DNA from: Tyzzerella sp.
GTDB taxonomy: Bacteria > Bacillota > Clostridia > Lachnospirales > Anaerotignaceae
Direction of reading: 5' to 3'
Length of the DNA stretch: 64,000 bases
NCBI GenBank assembly: GCA_019415525.1
Contig: DXZA01000067.1
Location: 124,001-188,000, forward strand
Shown here piece after piece: positions 17,247 through 26,087 of the stretch. The notes under the pieces were generated by a model. The model did not search any database. It was not told the DNA's origin and worked only from the letters and a program-made list of their open reading frames with translations. Both the position numbers and the translations under genes were made by a program. The first letter of the stretch is position 1, and every line of letters begins with the position of its first letter.

Positions 17247-17472
17247 GAGTTTTTTATAAAAAAATTCATCTTTTTTCTTAGATTTTTAATAAAAAAACAA
17301 GCTTTATTTAAAAGTTTTTTTGTCTATTTATCACAATACATATTAAACAAGTGTCCTTCACAGGCGTCTATATTTAAAAAAACACAGTCTTTTTTTGTGC
17401 ATTATTAATTTATGATTTATATTAAAAAGCACATTTTATGCAAGTTTTGCATAAAACATATCAAAATCATAA

Positions 17473-17510
17473 AAATACAAAAACACCCTGAAGGGCAAAC
17501 CTTCAGGGTG
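17473..17510 (-). terminator. Terminator of tuf (str operon)
   Basis: A perfect 11-bp stem (CACCCTGAAGG / CCTTCAGGGTG) with a 5-nt loop is followed on the minus strand by TTTTTGTATTTTT. It lies 53 bp after the tuf stop codon and separates the str genes from the S10 promoter. Confidence 0.92.
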
Positions 17511-17563
17511 AATATCTTCCGGACACAAATTTATATATTAAGTTTAAACTATCTCAGTTAAAA

Positions 17564-18757
17564 TTACTCAATGATTTCAACAACTGAGCCAGCGCCTACT
17601 GTTCTACCACCTTCACGGATAGCGAATCTAAGACCAGGAGCCATAGCTACTTTTGTGATAAGTTCGATTGTCATTTCAACGTTGTCACCAGGCATACACA
17701 TTTCTGTTCCTTCTGGAAGAGAGATAACACCTGTAACGTCTGTTGTTCTGAAGTAGAACTGTGGTCTGTAGTTGTTGAAGAATGGTGTATGACGTCCACC
17801 TTCTTCTTTACTTAATACGTAAACCTGAGCTTTGAATTTTGTATGAGGTGTGATTGAACCTACTTTAGCAAGAACCTGTCCTCTTTCGATTTCGTTTCTC
17901 TGAACACCACGAAGAAGAACACCGATGTTGTCACCAGCTTCAGCCTGATCAAGAAGTTTTCTGAACATTTCTACACCAGTTACAACAACTTTTCTTGGTT
18001 CGTCAGCAAGACCAACGATTTCAACTTCGTCAGAAACTTTTACGATACCGCTTTCAACTCTACCTGTAGCAACTGTACCACGTCCTGTGATTGAGAATAC
18101 GTCTTCAACAGGCATAAGGAATGGTTTGTCAACATCTCTTTTTGGTTCTGGGATGTAAGCTTCGATTTCGTTGAAGAGGTCAAGGATTTTATCTCCCCAT
18201 TCGCTTGATGGATCCTGAAGAGCCTGGAAAGCTGAACCACGGATGATTGGTGTGTCATCACCTGGGAATTCATATTCGCTAAGAAGGTCTCTGATTTCCA
18301 TTTCAACAAGGTCAAGGAGTTCTTCGTCGTCTACCATGTCACATTTGTTCATGAATACTACGATGTAAGGAACACCAACCTGTCTTGAAAGAAGGATATG
18401 TTCTCTTGTCTGAGCCATAGGACCGTCTGTTGCAGCAACAACGAGGATAGCACCGTCCATCTGAGCAGCACCAGTGATCATGTTTTTAACGTAGTCAGCA
18501 TGACCTGGGCAGTCTACGTGAGCGTAGTGTCTGTTAGGTGTTTCGTATTCAACGTGAGCTGTAGAGATTGTGATACCTCTTTCTCTTTCTTCTGGAGCTT
18601 TGTCGATATTTTCGAAAGCAACAGCTTCACCAGTCTGATATCTTTCATGAAGTGTTTTTGTGATAGCAGCTGTTAATGTTGTTTTACCATGGTCAACGTG
18701 TCCGATTGTACCAATGTTCATATGTGGTTTAGTTCTTTCAAATTTAGCCTTTGCCAT
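17564..18757 (-). CDS. tuf: Translation elongation factor Tu
   Basis: GTPase that delivers aminoacyl-tRNA to the ribosome. The 397-residue product has the P-loop GHVDHGKT at 19-26, DCPGH and NKCD GTP-binding motifs, and ends GAGSVVEIIE. All three domains are full length. It lies 141 bp after fusA and has its own sigma-A promoter in addition to read-through from the str operon. Confidence 0.99.
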   Translation of the reverse strand: MAKAKFERTKPHMNIGTIGHVDHGKTTLTAAITKTLHERYQTGEAVAFENIDKAPEERERGITISTAHVEYETPNRHYAHVDCPGHADYVKNMITGAAQMDGAILVVAATDGPMAQTREHILLSRQVGVPYIVVFMNKCDMVDDEELLDLVEMEIRDLLSEYEFPGDDTPIIRGSAFQALQDPSSEWGDKILDLFNEIEAYIPEPKRDVDKPFLMPVEDVFSITGRGTVATGRVESGIVKVSDEVEIVGLADEPRKVVVTGVEMFRKLLDQAEAGDNIGVLLRGVQRNEIERGQVLAKVGSITPHTKFKAQVYVLSKEEGGRHTPFFNNYRPQFYFRTTDVTGVISLPEGTEMCMPGDNVEMTIELITKVAMAPGLRFAIREGGRTVGAGSVVEIIE

Positions 18758-18840
18758 TTTTAAACTTCCTCCTTTAGGTAATGAGGGGGTTACCCTCCAA
18801 ATTCAATAAATTAGCTTATAAAGCTCATAAATCAAATATA

Positions 18841-18869
18841 ATTATATTAAAAATAATTGTTTTTGGCAA
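18841..18869 (-). promoter_or_regulatory. Sigma-A promoter of tuf
   Basis: On the minus strand TTGCCA-N17-TATAAT, the same two hexamers and spacing as the S10 promoter. The -35 lies inside the downstream arm of the fusA hairpin, so promoter and hairpin overlap. It would give a leader of about 75 nt before tuf. Confidence 0.75.
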
Positions 18870-18889
18870 TACCTATTGCCAAAAACAAT
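18850..18889 (-). terminator. Terminator-like hairpin after fusA
   Basis: A 14-bp perfect stem (18856-18869 with 18876-18889) and a 6-nt loop start 10 bp beyond the fusA stop codon. On the minus strand the stem is followed by TATTTTTAAT. The T-run is moderate, so it may be a partial terminator that sets the fusA:tuf ratio. Confidence 0.7.
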
Positions 18890-18898
18890 ATTCAGTTA

Positions 18899-20992
18899 TC
18901 AGTCTTTAGCAGCTTTTCCTGCAAGTACTTTTTCCTGTACGCTCTTTGGACAAGGTTCATAGTGGTCAACTTCCATTACGTAAGTACCACGACCCTGTGT
19001 TTTTGAACGAAGGTCTGTTGAGTATCCAAACATTTCAGCAAGTGGAACATAAGAATGTACAACCTGTACACCACTTCTAGCTTCCATACCTTCGATACGT
19101 CCACGACGTGAGTTAATGTCACCAATAACGTCACCCATGTATTCTTCAGGAACAGAAACTGTAACTTTCATGATTGGCTCAAGAAGAACAGCATCACCCT
19201 TCTTCATAGCTTCTTTGAATGCCATAGAACCGGCAATCTGATAAGCTGTTTCAGATGAGTCAACTTCGTGGTAGCTTCCGTCATAAACTTCAGCTTTAAC
19301 ACCAAGTACAGGATATCCACCAAGGATACCACTCTGCATAGCCTGCTGTATACCTTTGTCGATAGCTGGGATATATTCTTTTGGAATAGAACCACCAACT
19401 GTGCTGTTTACGAATTCATAGTTGTGTTCAGCATCTGTACCGATAGGGAAGAATCTTACCTTACAGTGACCATACTGTCCACGACCACCTGACTGACGTA
19501 CGAATTTACCTTCAACGTCAACAGCTTTACGGAATGTTTCTTTATATGAAACCTGTGGAGCACCAACGTTAGCTTCAACTTTGAACTCTCTTAAGAGACG
19601 GTCAACGATGATTTCAAGGTGGAGCTCACCCATACCAGCGATGATTGTATCACCAGTATCCTGGTTTGTATATGTTTTGAATGTTGGGTCTTCTTCTGCA
19701 AGTTTTGCAAGAGCGATACCCATTTTATCTCTACCTGCTTTTGTTTTAGGTTCAATAGCAACCTCGATAACAGGTTCTGGGAATACCATTGATTCAAGGA
19801 TAACTTCGTTATCTTCAAAACAGATTGTATCACCAGTTGTAGTGAACTTAAATCCTACTGCAGCAGCGATGTCACCAGCGTAAACTTTGTCGATTTCTTC
19901 ACGGTGGTTAGCGTGCATCTGAAGGATACGTCCAATACGTTCTTTTTTGCCTTTTGTTGAGTTATATACATAAGAACCAGCATCGCAAGTTCCTGAATAA
20001 ACTCTGAAGAAAGCAAGTTTACCAACGAATGGGTCATTCATAATCTTGAATGCAAGAGCTGAGAAAGGTTCTTCATCTGATGCATGTCTTTCAATTTCTT
20101 CGTTAGTATCTGGGTCGATACCTTTAATAGCTGGGATATCTGTTGGAGCTGGCATATAGTCAATTACACCATCAAGAAGTTTCTGTACACCTTTATTTCT
20201 GTAAGCAGAACCACAGAATACAGGAATGATATCACAAGCGATACAAGCTTTACGAAGAGCAGCTTTAAGTTCTTCTTCAGTAAGTTCTTCACCTTCGAAG
20301 TATTTTTCCATAAGCTCTTCATCTGTTTCACAGATAGCTTCAACCATTTTTGCTCTATATTCTTCAGCTTTGTCCATGTAATCAGCAGGAATATCTTCTT
20401 CATCGATTTCTGTTCCTGTATCATTTTCATAGATATAAGCTTTCATTTTCATAAGGTCAATGATACCTTTGAAATCACTTTCAGCACCGATTGGAAGTGT
20501 AACAGCAACTGGATTACATCCAAGTCTGTCAACCATCATCTGAAGTACGTTATAGAAGTTAGCACCCATAATGTCCATTTTGTTTACAAATGCCATTCTA
20601 GGTACGTTATAGTTGTCAGCCTGTCTCCAAACAGTTTCTGACTGAGGCTCAACGCCACCCTTTGCACAGAATACGCAAACAGCACCGTCAAGTACACGGA
20701 GTGAACGTTCAACTTCTACTGTGAAGTCAACGTGTCCCGGTGTATCGATAATATTGATTCTATTGTCAAGCCAATGGCAAGTTGTAGCAGCAGAAGTAAT
20801 TGTAATACCTCTTTCCTGTTCCTGCTCCATCCAGTCCATTGTAGCTGTACCTTCGTGAGTATCACCGATTTTGTAGTTACGGCCTGTGTAGAAAAGAATA
20901 CGTTCTGTTAATGTAGTCTTACCAGCATCGATGTGGGCCATAATACCAATATTTCTAGTTCTCTCAAGAGGAAATTCTCTTTTAGCAGCCAC
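18899..20992 (-). CDS. fusA: Translation elongation factor G
   Basis: GTPase that drives translocation. The 697-residue product has the G1 motif AHIDAGKTT near residues 19-27, GITITSAATT, DTPGHVDFT and NKMD, followed by domains II to V ending in YVMEVDHYEPCPKSVQEKVL. Length is normal. It follows rpsG by 146 bp in the str operon and is a single copy in this window. Confidence 0.99.
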   Translation of the reverse strand: MAAKREFPLERTRNIGIMAHIDAGKTTLTERILFYTGRNYKIGDTHEGTATMDWMEQEQERGITITSAATTCHWLDNRINIIDTPGHVDFTVEVERSLRVLDGAVCVFCAKGGVEPQSETVWRQADNYNVPRMAFVNKMDIMGANFYNVLQMMVDRLGCNPVAVTLPIGAESDFKGIIDLMKMKAYIYENDTGTEIDEEDIPADYMDKAEEYRAKMVEAICETDEELMEKYFEGEELTEEELKAALRKACIACDIIPVFCGSAYRNKGVQKLLDGVIDYMPAPTDIPAIKGIDPDTNEEIERHASDEEPFSALAFKIMNDPFVGKLAFFRVYSGTCDAGSYVYNSTKGKKERIGRILQMHANHREEIDKVYAGDIAAAVGFKFTTTGDTICFEDNEVILESMVFPEPVIEVAIEPKTKAGRDKMGIALAKLAEEDPTFKTYTNQDTGDTIIAGMGELHLEIIVDRLLREFKVEANVGAPQVSYKETFRKAVDVEGKFVRQSGGRGQYGHCKVRFFPIGTDAEHNYEFVNSTVGGSIPKEYIPAIDKGIQQAMQSGILGGYPVLGVKAEVYDGSYHEVDSSETAYQIAGSMAFKEAMKKGDAVLLEPIMKVTVSVPEEYMGDVIGDINSRRGRIEGMEARSGVQVVHSYVPLAEMFGYSTDLRSKTQGRGTYVMEVDHYEPCPKSVQEKVLAGKAAKD

Positions 20993-21138
20993 TTGTACTC
21001 CTCCTTTTTTCCATATTTTATACGTTTATTATCCCAAAGGGATTTAATTTCATACATTTTTTTGAAAATCCAAACATCAATATATGGGCGAAAACTCCAT
21101 AAAGTCTCGCCCGTATATAAGTTTCACGATTTTCAGAA

Positions 21139-21609
21139 TCACCATTTGTAATGTGAGAAAGCTTTGTTTGCTTCTGCCATTTTGTGTGTTTCGTCTTTTT
21201 TCTTTACAGCACCACCAGCGTTGTTTAAAGCGTCTAAGATTTCACCTGCTAAACGGTCAACCATAGTTTTTTCGCCACGTTTTCTGCTGTATACTGTTAA
21301 CCAACGAAGACCAAGTGTACGTCTTCTTTCTGGTCTGATTTCCATTGGAACCTGATAAGTAGCACCACCAACACGGCGAGCTTTTACTTCAAGTACAGGC
21401 ATAATGTTGTTTAAAGCTTCTTCGAAAGCTTCTAAAGCCTCTTTACCTGTTTTTTCTGATACTTTTTCGAATGCGCCGTAAACTATTTTTTCGGCAACAC
21501 CTTTTTTACCATCAAGCATTATGCTGTTGATAAGCTTTGTTACAAGCTTGCTTTTGTATAATGGATCTGGTAAAACTTCTCTTTTTGCAACATGTCCTTT
21601 TCTTGGCAC
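21139..21609 (-). CDS. rpsG: 30S ribosomal protein S7
   Basis: S7 nucleates assembly of the 30S head. The 156-residue product starts MPRKGHVAKREVLPDP and contains GGATYQVPMEIRPERRRTLG. The start is GTG at 21609, with AGGAGGG at 7 nt; the longer frame to 21654 has no comparable site. It lies between rpsL and fusA. Confidence 0.97.
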   Translation of the reverse strand: MPRKGHVAKREVLPDPLYKSKLVTKLINSIMLDGKKGVAEKIVYGAFEKVSEKTGKEALEAFEEALNNIMPVLEVKARRVGGATYQVPMEIRPERRRTLGLRWLTVYSRKRGEKTMVDRLAGEILDALNNAGGAVKKKDETHKMAEANKAFSHYKW

Positions 21610-21769
21610 GATTCTTCCCTCCTTAATGAATAAATATATTCTCGGTACTCGCACATACTAACGTGTGCGTACATGCCTTAATACTATATCTTAATCTATA
21701 CCGGCAATCAGCAGATTGTATTGATTTGTATAAGGCATAACCTATTTTTAAATTAGTTTTAAATTAAAA

Positions 21770-22192
21770 TTACTTTTTAGCTGGTTTTGGACGCTTAGCA
21801 CCGTATTTAGAACGAGCCTGCATTCTCTTAGCAACACCAGCAGTATCGAGTGTACCTCTGATGATGTGATAACGAACACCAGGAAGGTCTTTAACTCTAC
21901 CACCTCTGATAAGAACAACAGAGTGTTCCTGAAGGTTGTGTCCTTCACCTGGGATATAAGCTGTTACTTCGATACCGTTTGAAAGACGAACTCTGGCAAT
22001 TTTTCTTAAAGCTGAGTTAGGTTTTTTAGGTGTAGATGTTTTAACTGCTGTACAAACACCACGTCTCTGTGGAGAAGAAATATCTGTAGCTTTCTTCTTT
22101 AAAGAGTTGAATCCTTTCTGAAGAGCTGGAGCAGTTGATTTCTTTTCTACTGTCTGTCTACCTTTTCTTACTAACTGATTAAATGTTGGCAT
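21770..22192 (-). CDS. rpsL: 30S ribosomal protein S12
   Basis: S12 sits at the decoding centre. The 140-residue product starts MPTFNQLVRKGRQ and has CTAVKTSTPKKPNSALRKIA and DLPGVRYHIIRGTLDTAGV. The lysine and proline positions linked to streptomycin resistance look wild-type (TPKKPNSA and PGVRYH). It is the first gene of the str operon. Confidence 0.98.
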   Translation of the reverse strand: MPTFNQLVRKGRQTVEKKSTAPALQKGFNSLKKKATDISSPQRRGVCTAVKTSTPKKPNSALRKIARVRLSNGIEVTAYIPGEGHNLQEHSVVLIRGGRVKDLPGVRYHIIRGTLDTAGVAKRMQARSKYGAKRPKPAKK

Positions 22193-22296
22193 TTAATTGC
22201 ACCTCCTTACAAATTAATACGTTTCTGCCATTGCATTATCTGCAAAATATATATCTCTGAACATACTAAAATAAGCCTGCTCACAGACACTCAAAA

Positions 22297-22325
22297 ATCA
22301 TATCATCTAAATACTTAAAAGTCAA
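22297..22325 (-). promoter_or_regulatory. Sigma-A promoter of the str operon (rpsL)
   Basis: On the minus strand TTGACT-N17-TATGAT, with the -10 about 105 bp before the rpsL start. The whole 22193-22513 spacer (321 bp) contains only this promoter, the leader and the rpoC terminator; no ORF is seen. This separates the str operon from rpoBC in transcription. Confidence 0.75.
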
Positions 22326-22471
22326 GGAATTTTTCTAAAACTTAATTTTAAATTAATATAGAATTTTCAATGATTTTTTTAATTTTTTAGAGAAATATGC
22401 CCTACTATACAGACCATTTCAAAAAATTGTAAAATAACATTTATAAAATAGACATATTTTATGTTAAAAAT

Positions 22472-22501
22472 GATAATAGGCACAAACAAATGTCTGTGCC
22501 T
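22472..22501 (-). terminator. Probable terminator after rpoC
   Basis: A 7-bp stem AGGCACA / TGTGCCT, with three further pairs across a bulge, begins 13 bp beyond the rpoC stop codon. On the minus strand it is followed by ATTATCATTTTT. The delayed T-run makes it weaker than the others in the window. Confidence 0.6.
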
Positions 22502-22513
22502 AAAAATCAAATA

Positions 22514-25500
22514 TTACATTTCATCATCTTCATCAGAAGCATCACCAGAAGGAACAATATCAATATCACGATATCTATTCATACCTGTACCAGCTGGTAT
22601 AAGCTTACCAATGATAACATTTTCTTTAAGACCGATAAGTGGGTCAACTTTACCTTTAATAGCAGCTTCTGTAAGAACTCTTGTTGTTTCCTGGAATGAT
22701 GCTGCTGAAAGGAATGAGTCAGTAGCAAGAGATGCTTTTGTAATACCAAGAAGAACACGGCTACCTTTTGCAGGTTCTTTACCTTCTTTTTCAAGAGCTT
22801 CATTTGTATTTTCAAATGTAAGCCAGTCAACAAGGCTACCTGGAAGGAAATCTGTATCTCCGTTTTCTTCAATTTTAACTCTCTTAAGCATCTGACGAAC
22901 GATAACTTCAATATGTTTATCGTTGATTTCAACACCCTGAAGACGGTAAACTCTCTGAACTTCCTGTATCATATAATCCTGAACACCACGAAGACCTTTA
23001 ATTTTAAGAATATCGTGTGGATTTACGCTACCTTCTGTAATTTCGTCACCGGCTTCAATATAGTCGCCATCATAAACTTTTATTCTTGAACCGTAAGGTA
23101 TAAGATAATCTTTAACTTCTCCTGTTGTTGGATTAGTTATAATAACCTCACGTTTTTTCTTTGTATCATTAAGTGTTACAGTACCTGCAAACTCAGCGAT
23201 TATAGCAAGACCCTTAGGTTTTCTTGCTTCAAAAAGCTCTTCAACACGAGGAAGACCCTGTGTGATGTCATCTCCGGCAATACCACCAGTATGGAAAGTA
23301 CGCATTGTAAGCTGTGTACCTGGTTCACCGATAGACTGAGCAGCTATGATACCAACAGATTCACCGATACGAACTGAACGACCGCTGGCCATATTTGCAC
23401 CGTAACATTTTGAACATATACCGATTTCAGAACGGCATGTAAGAACAGTTCTTATAAGAACTTCTTTAACACCTGCTTTTTCAACTTTTTCAGCAAGGTC
23501 AGGAGAAATCATAGTATCTGCTGGAACAATAACTTCACCTGTTTCTGGGTGAAGAATATCATTAACAGACCATCTTCCTCTAATTCTATCCTGAAGTCCT
23601 TCAATAACTTCATTTCCATCAACAACAGCTCTAACTACAAGACCTGGAGCTTCTTTACCGTTTTCTGCACAACAATCCCATTCTCGGATAATAATATCCT
23701 GAGAAACGTCAACAAGACGACGTGTAAGATAACCAGAGTCGGCAGTTCTAAGAGCTGTGTCAGTAAGACCTTTTCTAGCACCGTGAGCAGAAATAAAGTA
23801 TTCGAGAACTGTAAGACCTTCACGGAAGTTAGATTTAATAGGGAGCTCGATAATACCACCAGATGGGTTAGCCATAAGACCACGCATACCGGCAAGCTGT
23901 TTAATCTGGCTGTTAGAACCACGGGCACCAGAGTTAGCCATCATGAATATGTTATTGTATTTACCAAGTCCTTTAAGAAGAGCGTCTGTAATCTTATCGT
24001 TGGCAATATTCCAAGCTTCAATTACTTTAGTATGACGTTCTTCATCAGTCATAAGACCACGTCTAAATTTCTTTGTAATGATTTCAACTTTATCTTCAGC
24101 TTCTTTAAGGAATTCTTGTTTTTCTTTAGGAATTTCCATATCAGAAACAGAAACTGTAAGAGCAGCTCTTGTTGAGAATTTATAACCAAGTGCTTTGATT
24201 TTATCAAGAACAATAGCTGTTTCAGTTGAACCACATTTATTTATACATCTATTTATGATTTTACCAATTCCTTTTTTATCTACAAGGAAGTCGATTTCAT
24301 ATCTGAATTTATCTTCTTCATTAGTTCTATCAACGTATCCAAGGTTCTGAGGAATAGCCTCATTGAAAATTATAAAACCAACAGTTGTAGGAACAATTCT
24401 TGTTTCTTTAACACCGTTAAATTCCATAGTTTTTCTTACTTTAATACGAGCGTGAAGTGAAACTTCATGGTTATCATAAGCAAGAAGAGCCTCGTTTTCG
24501 TCTTTAAACACTTTACCTTCACCAGGTTCACCGTCTTTAGTAAGTGTAAGATAGTACATACCTAAAATCATGTCCTGTGAAGGAACAGTAACAGGAGCAC
24601 CATCAGAAGGTTTTAAAAGGTTATTTGGTGAAAGAAGAAGGAAACGGCATTCAGCCTGAGCCTCTACAGAAAGAGGAACGTGAACAGCCATCTGGTCACC
24701 GTCGAAGTCAGCATTATAAGCTGTACAAACGAGTGGGTGAAGTTTTATAGCTCTACCTTCAACAAGTTTAGGTTCAAATGCCTGAATACCAAGTCTGTGA
24801 AGAGTAGGTGCACGGTTAAGCATAACTGGGTGTTCTTTAATAACGTCTTCTAAAACGTCCCAAACTTCAGTCTGTAATCTTTCAACCATTCTTTTTGCTG
24901 ATTTAATATTGTGTGCAAGACCGTCTTCAACGAGTTTCTTCATAACGAAAGGCTTAAATAATTCAATAGCCATTTCTTTAGGAAGACCACACTGATAAAT
25001 TTTAAGGTCAGGGCCTACAACGATAACAGAACGTCCTGAGTAGTCAACACGTTTTCCGAGAAGGTTCTGACGGAAACGTCCCTGTTTACCTTTAAGCATA
25101 TCTGAAAGAGATTTAAGAGGTCTGTTACCAGGACCTGTAACAGGTCTACCGCGACGACCATTATCAATAAGGGCGTCAACAGCTTCCTGAAGCATTCTCT
25201 TTTCATTTCTTACGATAATATCTGGAGCACCAAGCTCAAGAAGTCTTTTAAGACGGTTATTTCTATTTATAACACGTCTGTAAAGGTCATTAAGGTCACT
25301 TGTTGCAAAACGTCCACCATCAAGCTGTACCATAGGACGGATATCTGGAGGAATAACAGGAATTGCATCAAGTATCATCCATTCAGGTTTATTATTTGAA
25401 GTTCTGAATGATTCAATAACCTCAAGTCTTTTTATAATTCTAATTCTTTTCTGACCTGTTGTATCAACAAGCTGTTTTTTAAGCTCAACAGATTCTTTTT

Positions 25501-26068
25501 CAAGGTCGATGTCCATAAGAAGCTGTTTAACAGCCTCAGCACCCATACCTACTTTAAATGTATTACCCCATCTATCATAAGCATCTCTAAATTCTTTTTC
25601 TGTAAGAAGCTGTTTATAAGTAAGCTCAGTATCTCCGCTATCAAGTACAACATATGAAGCAAAGTAAAGAATTTTTTCAAGAGCTCTAGGACTCATAGAA
25701 AGTATAAGACCCATTCTTGAAGGAATACCTTTAAAATACCAGATATGTGACACAGGAGCAGCAAGCTCGATGTGTCCCATTCTTTCACGACGTACTTTTG
25801 ACTTAGTAACCTCAACGCCACATCTGTCACAAACAACGCCTTTGTATCTTATTCTTTTATATTTACCACAATGACACTCCCAGTCCTTGTTAGGTCCGAA
25901 AATTCTTTCACAGAAAAGACCGTCCTTTTCAGGTTTAAGAGTTCTGTAGTTTATAGTTTCAGGTTTTTTAACCTCTCCTCTGGACCATTCACGGATTTTT
26001 TCAGGAGAAGCCAAGCCGATTTTAATAGAATCGAAAACTATACCCTGTTCTGTATTCTGAGTTCCCAT
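22514..26068 (-). CDS. rpoC: DNA-directed RNA polymerase subunit beta-prime
   Basis: The 1184-residue catalytic subunit. The N-terminal zinc ribbon reads CHCGKYKR...CDRCGVEV at about residues 60-85. The active-site motif NADFDGDQ, whose three aspartates hold the catalytic magnesium, is near residue 450. The trigger loop region contains QSIGEPGTQLTMRTFHTGG. The C-terminus ends in a short acidic tail. It starts 19 bp after rpoB and both share one transcript. Confidence 0.99.
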   Translation of the reverse strand: MGTQNTEQGIVFDSIKIGLASPEKIREWSRGEVKKPETINYRTLKPEKDGLFCERIFGPNKDWECHCGKYKRIRYKGVVCDRCGVEVTKSKVRRERMGHIELAAPVSHIWYFKGIPSRMGLILSMSPRALEKILYFASYVVLDSGDTELTYKQLLTEKEFRDAYDRWGNTFKVGMGAEAVKQLLMDIDLEKESVELKKQLVDTTGQKRIRIIKRLEVIESFRTSNNKPEWMILDAIPVIPPDIRPMVQLDGGRFATSDLNDLYRRVINRNNRLKRLLELGAPDIIVRNEKRMLQEAVDALIDNGRRGRPVTGPGNRPLKSLSDMLKGKQGRFRQNLLGKRVDYSGRSVIVVGPDLKIYQCGLPKEMAIELFKPFVMKKLVEDGLAHNIKSAKRMVERLQTEVWDVLEDVIKEHPVMLNRAPTLHRLGIQAFEPKLVEGRAIKLHPLVCTAYNADFDGDQMAVHVPLSVEAQAECRFLLLSPNNLLKPSDGAPVTVPSQDMILGMYYLTLTKDGEPGEGKVFKDENEALLAYDNHEVSLHARIKVRKTMEFNGVKETRIVPTTVGFIIFNEAIPQNLGYVDRTNEEDKFRYEIDFLVDKKGIGKIINRCINKCGSTETAIVLDKIKALGYKFSTRAALTVSVSDMEIPKEKQEFLKEAEDKVEIITKKFRRGLMTDEERHTKVIEAWNIANDKITDALLKGLGKYNNIFMMANSGARGSNSQIKQLAGMRGLMANPSGGIIELPIKSNFREGLTVLEYFISAHGARKGLTDTALRTADSGYLTRRLVDVSQDIIIREWDCCAENGKEAPGLVVRAVVDGNEVIEGLQDRIRGRWSVNDILHPETGEVIVPADTMISPDLAEKVEKAGVKEVLIRTVLTCRSEIGICSKCYGANMASGRSVRIGESVGIIAAQSIGEPGTQLTMRTFHTGGIAGDDITQGLPRVEELFEARKPKGLAIIAEFAGTVTLNDTKKKREVIITNPTTGEVKDYLIPYGSRIKVYDGDYIEAGDEITEGSVNPHDILKIKGLRGVQDYMIQEVQRVYRLQGVEINDKHIEVIVRQMLKRVKIEENGDTDFLPGSLVDWLTFENTNEALEKEGKEPAKGSRVLLGITKASLATDSFLSAASFQETTRVLTEAAIKGKVDPLIGLKENVIIGKLIPAGTGMNRYRDIDIVPSGDASDEDDEM

Positions 26069-26087
26069 GGTTCAATCTCCTTTCTTA

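Noticed and set aside
19581..20641. Several 60-185-codon ORFs opposite fusA, rpoB and rpoC
   Set aside because: They mirror the codon pattern of highly conserved genes on the other strand, lack ribosome binding sites and resemble nothing.
22440..22513. rpoC and rpsL in one operon
   Set aside because: A hairpin after rpoC and a TTGACT-N17-TATGAT promoter before rpsL make separate transcripts more likely; in addition rpsL is downstream in transcription only of sequence to its right, so rpoC would have to read through.
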